64,000 bases of DNA, taken from contig OZ025652.1 of NCBI GenBank assembly GCA_964019335.1, positions 558,001-622,000 of the forward strand. Reading direction: 5' to 3'. Shown here in pieces: positions 34,408 through 43,934 of this stretch. The number at the start of each line of letters is the position of its first letter. Position 1 is the first letter of the stretch. Under the pieces are notes generated by a model. The model made no database searches, was not told where the DNA came from, and saw only the letters and a program-made list of their open reading frames with translations. The position numbers were made by a program, and so were the translations under genes. Origin of the DNA: Diplonema japonicum (taxonomy: Eukaryota; Euglenozoa; Diplonemea; Diplonemida; Diplonemidae).

Positions 34408-36772
34408 AACTACAAAAAAAGAAAAAAAAAGGAATGTACAGAACGCCAGCGTGTCCGGGTTGTAAGTTTCCTTTTTTTTCCCCCCCTCCAACAATTTTTT
34501 TTCCAGTTTTCTGATTTTTCTTTTTTTTTTTCCCGGAGAGAGCAAAAAAGAGATATAAAAAAAAAAAAAAAAAAAAAAAAAGAGGAAGGTACAAGACACA
34601 TGTAGAAAACTAGCACACTGACAATAATAATTTCTGTTCTTTTTTTAGTTTGCCTATCCCCCCCCTTAAAAAATTGAGATTGAAAGGGGTACTTTATTAC
34701 TATTATTATTTTTTTATCTTTTTTATCTCCTTCTTTTGCACTGTGTGTCCCCATCATATTCATTTTGCAATATGGGGTGGCATTCTCCCCCCCCCATTTT
34801 TTTCTTCTCCTTTTTTTTCCTCCCGTTCTCACCCGTTGCAACTGTAAAGGGGGGCTGCTGTTCGGAGGGGGGGGTTTTTTAAGTGTCAGAAGAGAAGGTG
34901 AATGAAAGCAACGCATTGAAATAAAAAGGGGGGGTCCCCCTCATCTTACACCACCAACCAGTTCTGGCTTCAAACAAGAGTAATAAAGCCCTTTTCGAAA
35001 AAAAAAAGGGAAGGTGGTCTAAGAGGTGGATGTGAAATACAGCTTTGCTGGCCAGTATTTTGTTTACTTCTTGCGACTGGCTTGTATGCTTCACAAAGCT
35101 GCGGTTTACATTAACTTTTTTTTTCCTCTTCTGCATTCCATTCCCCTGCCTCCGCCAGAAATCCCCACAAACAATAAAAAAAAGGGGGGGAAAGGGGATG
35201 AGAGAGGAGAAAGAGATTAGGGTGTTGGTAACAGGGATAAAATTTTCTCCACTCCAATATAAAAAAATAAAAATAAAAATAAAAATAAAAATAAAAATAA
35301 AAATAAAAATAAAAATAAAGCAAACGAACAAAAAAAAATCCCCTCAGTTTTCCCTCTTTTTTTATACCCTTGTGGCTTTTTTTTCTTCTTCTTTTTTTAA
35401 ATTTTGGGTTACGAGAATAAGATTGATGGGGGTTACTACACTACCCCCCTTTTTTTTTCTCGCCATTTACCACAAGAAGGGAAAAAAATGAAGGAAAAGA
35501 AAGGGGGGGGGGGAGAAAAAGGGAGTGAAAGGAACTACGGGAAAGAAAGGAGGTGGGTGAGGTTGTAAGTCTGCCTCGGCCTCCCCTTTTTTTATTTGTT
35601 TTTTTTTTTTCTTCTTCCCCTGTTGGTTTTTTGTTTTCAAGTCCCTCGCCAATAAAAAAAAATAATAATAATAATAATTACGAAACATAAAATCAAAACT
35701 TGCATAGCAGGGTAGGGAGGGGAGAAAGAGGAATAGGAAAAGGGGAGGGGGTAAAAAAAAAAAAACCAAAATGGTAGAGGATAGAAATCGTGTAATGAAA
35801 AGTACCAGTTTGCCGCCACTTTGTTTGTTTGTTCTTCTTTTTTTGGTAAGTTAAGAGTCAATTGATTGTGGCTTGTGAACAAGTAGATGGTCGAACCCCG
35901 ACAATGGCACCAACTCCTTTTTTTTTTTTTAACAATAACAAATTCACTATCAATAAATTGCTTTTCCTTTTTTTCTTGTTAACCTGCCACACGCTAGTTC
36001 TATGAAGCAAAAGGCTTTTTTTTTTTTTTTTTTTTTTTGTTTTTGTTCTTGTTCTTTCTCCCCTTTCTCGTTATCTTTTTTTTTTCTTTTTAAAAACCCT
36101 GGTCCATCATCGATTCAGAAAACTACTCTTGAAAGGACGCACCTGCCAAAAATGGGGACATGAAAGAAGAAGGGGGGGAAAAAAAAGAAAAGGAGGGGAA
36201 AAACACGTAGAATAAGGAGAAAAGAAACAGGGGTTAGCAACGACCCACCAGCACGTGGGAGAAAAAAAAAGAAAAAAGAAAAGGAATACCCCCCAACTCA
36301 CCACCAAACTCATGACTATAACGTACTCCTTACCACTCATCGATTTCAGGGACTTTTAACTCTCTTTTCAAAGTTCTTTGCATCTCCATCACTGTACTAG
36401 TTCGCTGTCGGCCTCCGGGAGATATTTAGCCTTAGCAGAGGGATACCTGCCAATTTGTGGCATTCCCAAACTGATCGACTGGACTTCCATATCAATTATC
36501 CCAAAATGTCATTCCTCTCCTCTCCTCCTTTCTTTCCTTGTTTTTTTTTTCCGCTTCTTTTTTTTTTTCCTCTTTTCTTTTTTCCCTGGTAAGCCTTCAC
36601 ACACCCAGAGGGAGGGAGAGGGAGGGAGGATTCTCTTTATGCATTCCATTTAGAGAGGGAGAGAGCAGTTCGCGCTGGGAAAAAAAAAAAAGAAGAAGAA
36701 GAAGATGAAGAAGGGGGAAAAGAAGGAGGGGGAGGTGAAGAGAAAACTTCTTCTTTTTTTTGTTTCCCCCTA
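33886..36772. other. intergenic, homopolymer-rich
   Basis: No gene is seen. Many A, T and G runs, a hexanucleotide array at 35262-35318, and short TA-rich microsatellites near 35660. Confidence 0.55.
35262..35318. repeat. (AAAATA)n hexanucleotide array
   Basis: About nine units of AAAATA. Confidence 0.85.
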
Positions 36773-38914
36773 CTACCGACGCTCGCTAAGCTTTTTAAGC
36801 ACCCTTTGACGAGCCGCTGCAGCGTGCTTAGCGGAGTACACGCCAGAGACGTGTGTGTCATTACCCCTTGAGAGCGATGAGGATGCAGAGATGAGAAGAC
36901 GGTGAGCAGTTACCTCCTCCACAGAAGCAGTAGGGGGCACAGTGACATGAGGAATGCTCTTCCGGATCTTCCTGGACCCCCATGGGGTGTCCACTGTAAT
37001 GTGCGGTGCTTGGGAGTTGCCAGCATCTTGCGATGAGGAAGACAGGTTGGACACTGTCGAGAAGGCAGAGCTGCACCCCCAGGTGGAAGGTGAGGGTGTC
37101 AATGACTCCCTTGAGGTGTGCACATCCAATGACTTCAGCACAACGGGCGTGACTGGCCTCATGGGCACCGGCGTTATCGCCGCTGCCCTGCATCCCGTCT
37201 TCGCAACAAGAGGCCTTGGCGGTGGTAGTGCTTCGTCACATTCCTCGATCAACACCATGTCCTCCAACCTGTGTGGTGCAGTCGACACGCTGTATGCCCG
37301 CCCGCGGCCCTGCCTCTCCACACGGTCTGCCACCCTGTTCGTGAACAGGTTGACGTCGAACACCACCCCCCACCGCATGCACGAGTAGAACCATGACGAC
37401 GGCACTACCGGTACTCCCAGCTGCTGCGCACGCTGCACCTTCGTCGATCCCTCAAACCCTTCCTTGTAGATCACCATGGACACCGTGTCGGTCACTTCTT
37501 CGCTCACCTTGGCTCCTGAGAGGACCGCTGCCCTCCATTCCTCCCATGTCGATGCGTGAAGCGACTTCGGTGTTACGCCCGAAAACACAAGTGTCTTCCC
37601 CACAAACAGCTGCCTGGCGTCCTTCTTCCCCACGATCCTCCTGTTCCCGCATTGGCATGTCGTTGCCGTGTTGATGTTGATGCCCGTGCACAGGCAGCAC
37701 ACCCACTCCTGACGCGCTTCGTCGTCTTCGTTGCTCTGCGGCGCGCATTTCAACTCCTTCGGAGCGGGCCATGGCACAACGGGCATCATGTTGAGCCTCT
37801 CGATGAGCTTGATGGTCTTGAAGTGCTCAGGGCCGAAGACCTCGTAGCGGATGCTGAGGGCCAACTGGTAGGCACGCTTGGCGTACTCGAAGTCTCCGAT
37901 CATGCGCGAGGCATGCCCGATGTGCTCTTGCACTTCAGCACAGAAGGCATGGTTTGGGGTGCGGTAGTACGAGACGAGGATGTCGAAGGCCTTCTCGTGG
38001 TGCTCGATGGCCGCCTGCGGCTGGCCGTGCTGCTTGAGAATGGCACCAACGTTGTTGAGGGAGACGGCGAGCTGCGGGTTCGAGGGGTCGAGTACTTGCT
38101 CCTGAATCTCGACAGCAGCATGCAGCTCTGCGAGAGCCCCCTTAAGGTCGCCCTGGTCGCGCAGCAAGGTGGCAATGAAGGACCTGGCAATAGCAGTGTT
38201 AGGGTGCATCTCCCCGACAGACGCCCTGCGAAGGGAGAGCACTTTGTAGAAGCTTAAGAGCGCGCCCTTAAAGTCCCCTGCACCACGCTTGGCCATGCCT
38301 TCCTCGTGGATGGCGAGGACTTCCTTTTCGATCCGTGCAGCACGCTGCTCAGGCGTCTCGATGACGGTGATGTTGTTCCGGAGGACTTCTTTGTAGTCTT
38401 TGGCGAGCTTCTTCTTGAGGTCGGCGTGCCCGGAAAGGGTGTTGTTGACAAGCGTGGTGTCGGAGGAGGGGGACTTGGAGGGGATGTCGGTCACGATCTC
38501 CGGAGTGCGTTGGAAGGGGCCCTTTGCAAGCTTGCTTCCTGACACCATGCAGGCAAGGGCGGATTTGTATTGTCGGAGGGTGATTTTCTTGCCAGCTTCA
38601 GAGAGGAGTTTCTTGAGGGCACGGCGGATACTGCTCTTGCCGGCGCCGTAGGCGCCGGTGAGGACGGCGCTGCCACCAAGGGTGTCAGAGGTATCAAGGA
38701 GGTCGAAGCCGACCTGGGCGTCGCGGACGGCCTCCGTGCAAACTCCACCAACACGCACGAGCTCTTCCTGCTTCTCCGTCACGACGACCTTTGCCACCCC
38801 GTGCTTACGGGGCAGCATGTCAAGCTCTGCATCATTGCTTCCTTCGGATGATGCCCCAGACGAGCACGCCGAGCTGCTGCGCGTGCGAAGCGGCGACACG
38901 TCTGCCACATTCAT
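36773..38914 (-). CDS. P-loop-like, TPR, RanBP2-type zinc finger, BRCT protein
   Basis: 713 aa from ATG 38914, 12 nt after a CCATCTTCAG acceptor. Residues about 68-83 contain GAYGAGKSS, which fits a Walker A loop, though no full ATPase domain is clear. About 215-390 are TPR repeats of the kinesin-light-chain kind. Residues near 415-440 have W-V-C-C-L-C...N...C-Q-C, a RanBP2-like zinc finger with one shortened spacing. Residues 445-540 form a BRCT domain (LFVGKTLVFSGV, GAKVSEEVTD, VQRAQQLGVPVVPSSWFYSC), similar to the FCP1 type. The tail is S/T/P-rich. It may bind phosphoproteins in the nucleus; the combination is unfamiliar to me. Confidence 0.85.
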   Translation of the reverse strand: MNVADVSPLRTRSSSACSSGASSEGSNDAELDMLPRKHGVAKVVVTEKQEELVRVGGVCTEAVRDAQVGFDLLDTSDTLGGSAVLTGAYGAGKSSIRRALKKLLSEAGKKITLRQYKSALACMVSGSKLAKGPFQRTPEIVTDIPSKSPSSDTTLVNNTLSGHADLKKKLAKDYKEVLRNNITVIETPEQRAARIEKEVLAIHEEGMAKRGAGDFKGALLSFYKVLSLRRASVGEMHPNTAIARSFIATLLRDQGDLKGALAELHAAVEIQEQVLDPSNPQLAVSLNNVGAILKQHGQPQAAIEHHEKAFDILVSYYRTPNHAFCAEVQEHIGHASRMIGDFEYAKRAYQLALSIRYEVFGPEHFKTIKLIERLNMMPVVPWPAPKELKCAPQSNEDDEARQEWVCCLCTGININTATTCQCGNRRIVGKKDARQLFVGKTLVFSGVTPKSLHASTWEEWRAAVLSGAKVSEEVTDTVSMVIYKEGFEGSTKVQRAQQLGVPVVPSSWFYSCMRWGVVFDVNLFTNRVADRVERQGRGRAYSVSTAPHRLEDMVLIEECDEALPPPRPLVAKTGCRAAAITPVPMRPVTPVVLKSLDVHTSRESLTPSPSTWGCSSAFSTVSNLSSSSQDAGNSQAPHITVDTPWGSRKIRKSIPHVTVPPTASVEEVTAHRLLISASSSLSRGNDTHVSGVYSAKHAAAARQRVLKKLSERR

Positions 38915-38925
38915 GACTTGTAGCA

Positions 38926-38950
38926 CTGAAGATGGAATGGAGGAGTTCGC
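38926..38950 (-). promoter_or_regulatory. predicted trans-splice acceptor
   Basis: CTCCTCCATTCCATCTTCAG on the minus strand, 12 nt before ATG 38914. Confidence 0.45.
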
Positions 38951-39046
38951 ATTGAATGGTGGAAAATATATATCAACGAAGTAGGAAAAAAAAATAAACA
39001 CACACGGAAAATAAGTCAAGTTTTTTTTTGTAGGGGGTTTTTTTTT

Positions 39047-39579
39047 TTATTTCGCTGCAATTTTATCTTCCAGTGCTTTTTCGTTTCTCTGTCTTTGCTC
39101 CATGTTCTCCAGGTCCGCCCGCCTCATGGCCTCCGCCTTGTACGCGTTGGCTTTAAGGGCAGCGGCTCGTTCGGTGGTTTGCTTCATTTTTTCGCATATG
39201 GCGTTAAGTTTTTGGTTGTACGCTGGTATGCGTTCGAAAACCTCACGTACCTCGTCCCCCTCTGCCGCTACCTCATCCAAAGCCCTTCTGTTGGCCATAA
39301 GGTGCTTTATGATTTCTTCGTGCAAAAATGCAGTCTTTGTCAATACCTGTTTTTTTTTCTTTTTTTTTCTTTTTTTAAAGTTCCTCACACCTCCGACATT
39401 GGTTTCATCGTCAGCGAAAAATTTTCATAAAACATCTCGGCCATCACCTGCCCGTTGCTCACCTGGCGCGGGGCCACGTCTTCTATTTCTTGTTTCTCTT
39501 CCTCCCCTGCCTCGTCTTCTTCCCGCAGCTGTTTCTCCACCGCTGGTTGTGTACCGTTTTCATTACTTTCCAAAGTCAT
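39047..39579 (-). CDS. small coiled-coil protein, possibly BLOC1S2-like, 2 exons
   Basis: Exons 39391-39579 and 39047-39346 join in frame across a 44-nt GT-AG intron (39347-39390; donor GAG|GTGTGA, acceptor AACAG) to give 162 aa. The N-terminal 45 residues are acidic; from FYENFSLT onward the protein is helical with A/E/K/L-rich coiled coil. The order of a short N-helix, a connector and a long coiled coil ending in AYKAEAM...DLE reminds me of BLOC1S2 (BLOC-1/BORC, lysosome positioning), but this is a weak call. An ATG at 39639 in frame (MASQGEE) would add 20 K/R-rich residues; I prefer 39579, which follows an A run as in other genes here. Confidence 0.65.
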
Positions 39580-39646
39580 TTTTTTTTTTTTTACCCCTTT
39601 CCTTTTTTTTTTTCTCGCTTCCTCTCCCTGACTTGCCATAACAGTT

Positions 39647-39678
<32 letters not shown>

Positions 39679-39685
39679 TTTCCCT

Positions 39686-40276
39686 TCATATTTTCTTTAT
39701 TCTCGTTGCAGGCCGTAAGACTGTAGACTCCTTCAAGGAACGCCTCTCTGAACCAAGCTGTTCAAGCTTCTTATCCTCACTGCACAGCAACGTAGCGTAA
39801 GCCATGTCATCAGCGAAGAGAGGCCGCAGCTCAGCAGGCGGGTCTAAGGAAAGCCCAGTTTGTAACGCGATAATGGCAAGAGAAAAGTCCCCGTTGTTTA
39901 ACAAAGCACGCCCTAGAGAGAGGTGAGCTGGGTGATAACTAGGAGCGCATGAAAGGGCCCGCCGTGCCAAGGACACAGCCTCTTCTGTCGCATTCATTTC
40001 CATGTACACCTGAGACATCATGTCCATCAGCTTGTGGTCCTTGTCGAGGACTTCAACAGAGTCCTCCCATAGCTCTACCGCCGCTTTCCAGTTTTCCTTG
40101 TCTGCAAAGCTCATTCCTTCCTTCTTCAACCGCTCAGCGCGTTCAACCTTACCTTCGATTCTGAGCACCTTCTCGACCTCAACTTCATCGTCATCCGAAA
40201 AAAACTCGATTGGTTTGTTCGTCCGGGTTCGCTTCCAGAACGGCTGTTCTGACTGGACTTCCTGAACCCTCTTCAT
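39686..40276 (-). CDS. TTC33: TTC33-like TPR protein
   Basis: 196 aa from ATG 40276, which lies 2 nt after a CATCATCCCCAG acceptor. After a charged N-terminus (about 1-45) come three TPR units at roughly 48-150: LKKEGMSFADKENWKAAVELW, then YMEMNATEEAVSLARRAL, then LGRALLNNGDFSLAIIALQ. This order and spacing, including the basic N-terminus, is that of TTC33. The biochemical role of TTC33 is not known to me. It is shorter than animal TTC33 at the C-terminus. No intron. Confidence 0.75.
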   Translation of the reverse strand: MKRVQEVQSEQPFWKRTRTNKPIEFFSDDDEVEVEKVLRIEGKVERAERLKKEGMSFADKENWKAAVELWEDSVEVLDKDHKLMDMMSQVYMEMNATEEAVSLARRALSCAPSYHPAHLSLGRALLNNGDFSLAIIALQTGLSLDPPAELRPLFADDMAYATLLCSEDKKLEQLGSERRSLKESTVLRPATRIKKI

Positions 40277-40278
40277 GC

Positions 40279-40300
40279 CTGGGGATGATGGGACAATGGA
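40279..40300 (-). promoter_or_regulatory. predicted trans-splice acceptor
   Basis: TTGTCCCATCATCCCCAG on the minus strand ends 2 nt before ATG 40276, a very short leader. Confidence 0.45.
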
Positions 40301-40342
40301 ACAAGAATGAAAAAAAAATGGGGGGGGAGGGGGATGAAAGAA

Positions 40343-41314
40343 CTACACTTTCCCTCCTGCTTCTACGCACAATACGTATTTCCTGTTGAGATGCAAGAGG
40401 GGCAGCGTGGCCGCGCAGACAGCCTTGCTCCAGATGTCCAACCGGAAGTTACACGTTGTACTGTTCTTGTTGTACGCCCAAGGGACAGCGTTGGGGTTAG
40501 GACCGTATCTGTCACGGTCAAGATGGTCGGGGCTGTGCAGGGTACAGTGGAACCAGATCGAAGTAGACCATGTAGTAGCGGGGAGGAGGGGGAAGGTAGG
40601 GGTGCAGGGTGTTGTGGATGTATATGTCGTGTGCAACGCTAGAGGGTCGAGGAAGTTGTGGTCCGGTGCTAGCTGGTAGGCATGTGTTCGATTTGGCATT
40701 CTCCCCATCTCGGTTCGGTTGGCCCGCAGGCTGTTCCCAGCAAGATCGAAGACGGTGAAGGTCTGGTTCCAGCAGTACTCCATGCCCCAGCCGTCAAGCG
40801 TTGCCACCCAGCATGCACTGCCCACGTCCTTCTTCATTTTCGCATCCGCCTCAACCACGACCTTGTCAATCTCCTCCCCCGACAGCTCCTTTGTTCCCTC
40901 ATCAGGCACATAGCACTTCCATTCGCCGTTCTTCTTATCCTTCATTGTCACTACCTTCTTGCTGACATTAACTATGATGTTGCCTCCTATTGATGGTTCG
41001 CCCTCTAGATCCAGCTGCACTTTCGTTCCTCTCAGATCATCAGGAAGCTGGTACCCACCCGTCAGCCTCACAACCCTGTATGTGCTCTCTGCCACCTCCT
41101 GTCGCGCTGGTACTACAGACATCTGCCTTGCGTTGACCCCATCTACATAAATACCGGGCCTCATGAAATAGTGAGGTTCCATCCACGGTGGGTACTCCTC
41201 TCCGTCTTGGGTGTCCTCGTAGTCCTCTTCCGTCTCCTCCCACATTGTCCTGCACACAGGGATGAAAAGCAGGACCAGGAAGGGGAGGAGCAAGCTGACT
41301 TGTTTCGTCATCAT
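40343..41314 (-). CDS. secretory-pathway protein, possibly OS-9/MRH-like
   Basis: 323 aa from ATG 41314 (MMTKQVSLLLPFLVLLFIPVC): signal peptide about 1-22. At least five N-x-S/T sites point to the ER lumen. The middle has WKCYVPDEG, then CWVATLDGWGMEYCW, and near the end YNKNSTTCN followed by a terminal Cys. This order (C-Y-x-P, a Cys next to GWW-x-x-C, then YxxGxxC...C) is that of the mannose-6-phosphate-receptor-homology domain in OS-9 and XTP3-B, the lectins of ER quality control. The conserved Arg of the last strand is replaced by Lys, so sugar binding is uncertain. The first 80 mature residues are acidic. Confidence 0.6.
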   Translation of the reverse strand: MMTKQVSLLLPFLVLLFIPVCRTMWEETEEDYEDTQDGEEYPPWMEPHYFMRPGIYVDGVNARQMSVVPARQEVAESTYRVVRLTGGYQLPDDLRGTKVQLDLEGEPSIGGNIIVNVSKKVVTMKDKKNGEWKCYVPDEGTKELSGEEIDKVVVEADAKMKKDVGSACWVATLDGWGMEYCWNQTFTVFDLAGNSLRANRTEMGRMPNRTHAYQLAPDHNFLDPLALHTTYTSTTPCTPTFPLLPATTWSTSIWFHCTLHSPDHLDRDRYGPNPNAVPWAYNKNSTTCNFRLDIWSKAVCAATLPLLHLNRKYVLCVEAGGKV

Positions 41315-41461
41315 TGTTTCCTTTTCTTTTTCTCTTGTTTTATTTCTCACACAGCTCCATTCCTGTGTGGGGTTTTTTCTCGTTTTTTTTTTTTTCCCCT
41401 TTTTTTTTTTGCTTTTGCTTTTTGTATTCCTTTTTGTTTGTTTGTTGTCTTTTCTCAATGG

Positions 41462-41551
41462 TCAGGTGTGGACGAGTTGTTTACCACTTGCCCGAAGGCA
41501 TCGTATAGGTATAGGGGCGATGTCCAGATAGTAGCTGTGGTTTGTCATCAT
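41462..41551 (-). ncRNA. box C/D snoRNA family A, copy 6
   Basis: Same 90-nt unit as 13121-13210. Confidence 0.65.
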
Positions 41552-41591
41552 TCTCAAAAGAAGCTTTTGTTGTTCTTTTTTCCCCATTTCC

Positions 41592-41660
41592 ACATCTCCC
41601 AAACAGTAATGAGAACACGATGGCTACGAGGAAGCAAGCCCGCCCTTCTGCTGCTGGTCA
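41592..41660 (-). ncRNA. H/ACA-like RNA family B, copy 6
   Basis: Same 69-nt unit, AGATGT end. Confidence 0.45.
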
Positions 41661-41751
41661 CTCAAAAGAAAGGACTTCCCTCTCTTCCATTTCCCCCATC
41701 CCACCACCCCTTTCCCTCCTCATTTCCCAAAAAGGCTCAGAAAAGGTACTC

Positions 41752-41820
41752 ACATCTCATTCGGCGGGAGGAGGACAGCAGAAGCATCACCCTCAGCCTC
41801 CTCCCTCGTCAGAAATGAGG
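41752..41820 (-). ncRNA. H/ACA-like RNA family C, copy 3
   Basis: Same 69-nt unit as 13407-13475. Confidence 0.45.
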
Positions 41821-42044
41821 AATGCCATTGGAGTTTGTTGTTGGTCATCACAGCCTCCTTCCGGAAAAAAAAACGAAACAAAGGACCACACACACACACA
41901 CACACACACACACAACAGTAAATCATGACTCAGAAAGTACGTTCACTTGCTGCCAGCACAATGGCCAACAGCATCAACAAACAAACCAGCAATTGAGTGA
42001 AGTGGTAATCATCTCCACTGTTGCAAAAAAGAAGACACTCCTGA

Positions 42045-42134
42045 TCAGGTGTGGACGAGTTGTTTACCACTTGCCCGAAGGCATCGTATAGGTATAGGGG
42101 CGATGTCCAGATAGTAGCTGTGGTTTGTCATCAT
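42045..42134 (-). ncRNA. box C/D snoRNA family A, copy 7
   Basis: Same 90-nt unit; CACTGA before the C box can pair with TCAG and a further AGTG after the D box. Confidence 0.65.
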
Positions 42135-42188
42135 TTCAGTGCCTTCCCTCCCCCCTTTTTTCTCCCCTCATTCTCTTCTCTTTTTTCC

Positions 42189-42257
42189 ACATCTCCCAAA
42201 CAGTAATGAGAACACGATGGCTACGAGGAAGCAAGCCCGCCCTTCTGCTGCTGGTCA
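42189..42257 (-). ncRNA. H/ACA-like RNA family B, copy 7
   Basis: Same 69-nt unit, AGATGT end. Confidence 0.45.
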
Positions 42258-42335
42258 CCAAAAGCTCAAAGAAGGAAACGATAAGAAAAGAAGAAAGACA
42301 AGCAGGACAACCAAGAGTGTCGGTGGGCAAAGACA

Positions 42336-42427
42336 TCAGAACCTAATTGTGGTTGTTGCCGCTCATGAGCTTCCCCGATCTGGTCGAGGGCTTCGCGAAG
42401 AGGAATCCAAGTACAAGAGATCATCAC
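42336..42427 (-). ncRNA. box C/D snoRNA family E, copy 3
   Basis: Same 92-nt unit and 8-bp terminal stem as 13992-14083. Confidence 0.65.
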
Positions 42428-42619
42428 TTGTCTGCCGGGGGTTTGCTTTCCGATGCAAGAAAAAGAAAAGCTCAAAAGTTCATTCTTCAGACAAAATAGA
42501 AACTGTCAAATCCAGGGGTAGAAGCACAACAGACACTTGTGCCTGTTCATTTGGGGAAAGAAGAATGGGTGATTGGTCTCATCATGTGTGTGGGTTCTCT
42601 TCAAAGGCACAAATGTTAC

Positions 42620-42694
42620 ACATCTTGGGTGAGACAGGTACAGCCGAGCTTACCAGTTTGTCGCGAAGAACATCAGCTGCGTTTAATTCACCCC
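42620..42694 (-). ncRNA. H/ACA-like guide RNA family D, copy 4
   Basis: Same unit as 20781-20855, AGATGT end, LSU-complementary arm unchanged. Confidence 0.6.
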
Positions 42695-42748
42695 TGTGTC
42701 TTGTGGTGGTAAGGATCCCTCTCTTTTGCTTTCGTCTCTCTTCTATGG

Positions 42749-42838
42749 TCAGGTGTGGACGAGTTGTTTACCACTTGCCCGAAGGCATCGTATAGGTATA
42801 GGGGCGATGTCCAGATAGTAGCTGTGGTTTGTCATCAT
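42749..42838 (-). ncRNA. box C/D snoRNA family A, copy 8
   Basis: Same 90-nt unit; the cassette homology ends a few bases after its C box. Confidence 0.65.
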
Positions 42839-42947
42839 TCTCAAATTCGTAAAAACAAGTGCAAGTGTGAAGCAGAGACGAAATACAATAATACTTCAAA
42901 ATAGTCTAAAAAGAAGAGAGATACTTTGGGTTAGCTGTTGTACCTCT

Positions 42948-43544
42948 CTACTGTAAACGGGTTTTCGGTTTAATCTTTGCTTTTCCTTTTGCACTGTCGC
43001 TGTCTGGCTTGGGAGGTGTTTCCTCGGGGGGGGGCTTCTCTCCGGATAGCTTGCCATCTTCCCCTGCAAGGATGCGTTCCCTCAGCTGTGTGAGGAGGAC
43101 ACCAAGACGGTTTCTTCCCAGGTTTCTTTCAGGTGTCTCAAGGTCCCAAGCATAGTCGCCCCCATCAGCCCAGTAGGTATCATTCGCGGTATGCTCCACA
43201 AGGAACAGGCCACGGGACGCAAGGAGTGTTTCTCTGCAGTCTGCGTGTTGCGAGAACTTCGCTTCAATAGCCTTTATCATGACTTCCTCCTTCACAACTT
43301 CCCAGTCCCTTCGCAGGGGACGCTTCCTGCTCCTCCCCATCTGTGCTGCTTTCATTGGGCCATCTGCCCGCATCACCTCCAGGACATCTGCATCACTCCC
43401 CACGAACTTCATTGCTTGGAAGTAGTGCTCCGATGTCTTATAAGTCTTCCCCTCGATCACCACAGGGTGCGCCGAGAAGTTCGAGAAGCACCCATACACC
43501 CCTTTGTTCGAGTAGAACCACAGCTTTCCGTCGGGACACGTCAT
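42948..43544 (-). CDS. NADAR-family protein, copy 2
   Basis: 198 aa from ATG 43544. It keeps all NADAR motifs of copy 1 (FYS, CFSNFSAHPV, SEHYFQAMKF, LVEHT, NLGRNRLGVLL) and differs by a few substitutions (for example DWEVVK for DWNAVK, DYAWDLE for DDSWDLE) and by a longer, basic tail GKAKIKPKTRLQ in place of the early stop of copy 1. As with copy 1, a protease gene lies just upstream on the same strand. The NADAR pair has diverged clearly more than the protease proteins, which are identical. Confidence 0.85.
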   Translation of the reverse strand: MTCPDGKLWFYSNKGVYGCFSNFSAHPVVIEGKTYKTSEHYFQAMKFVGSDADVLEVMRADGPMKAAQMGRSRKRPLRRDWEVVKEEVMIKAIEAKFSQHADCRETLLASRGLFLVEHTANDTYWADGGDYAWDLETPERNLGRNRLGVLLTQLRERILAGEDGKLSGEKPPPEETPPKPDSDSAKGKAKIKPKTRLQ

Positions 43545-43934
43545 CTTTCGCAAGAGATGCCTGCTTTGCAACATATTTCAAAGAAAAGGCAACTTCGAAT
43601 AGTAAAGGTGTCAAAGGGAAGAGCAGGGGGGGGGGGGGGGGGGAGTAAAACCTCGTGGTTCCGTATGAAAGGCCAAGGTTGCCTTTGCACAGGGATGCCA
43701 AGAAAGTAAGTAGAACGACATGTCATTGCACGCTGTTTCGCCCGCCGCACGGGACAGACTATGAAACAAAAAAGGAAAAAAAAGAAAATTCAGAAACATG
43801 AAGAGGGACTCCTCATTTTACTGGACGTTGGGTTGTGGGTGAAAAGAAGAAAGAAAAGGAAAGAAGCAAATTTGAAAAAGTAGCACTTGCTGCTGTTTTG
43901 TGTTTTCATTTCATCATCATTGTTAACAACGCTT

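Larger units (their letters stand above)
41459..42845. repeat. small-RNA cassette without protease gene (copy 4)
   Basis: Modules in plus order: A, B, C, F, A, B, E, G, D, A. Sequence is nearly the same as 19620-21000, but the protease gene is absent and the cassette lies upstream of the OS-9-like gene. It ends at CATTCTCAAA, inside the flank of the last A module. Confidence 0.85.

Noticed and set aside
35870-35915. tRNA-like GGTTCGACC on the minus strand
   Set aside because: No T-stem or acceptor stem can be formed around it.
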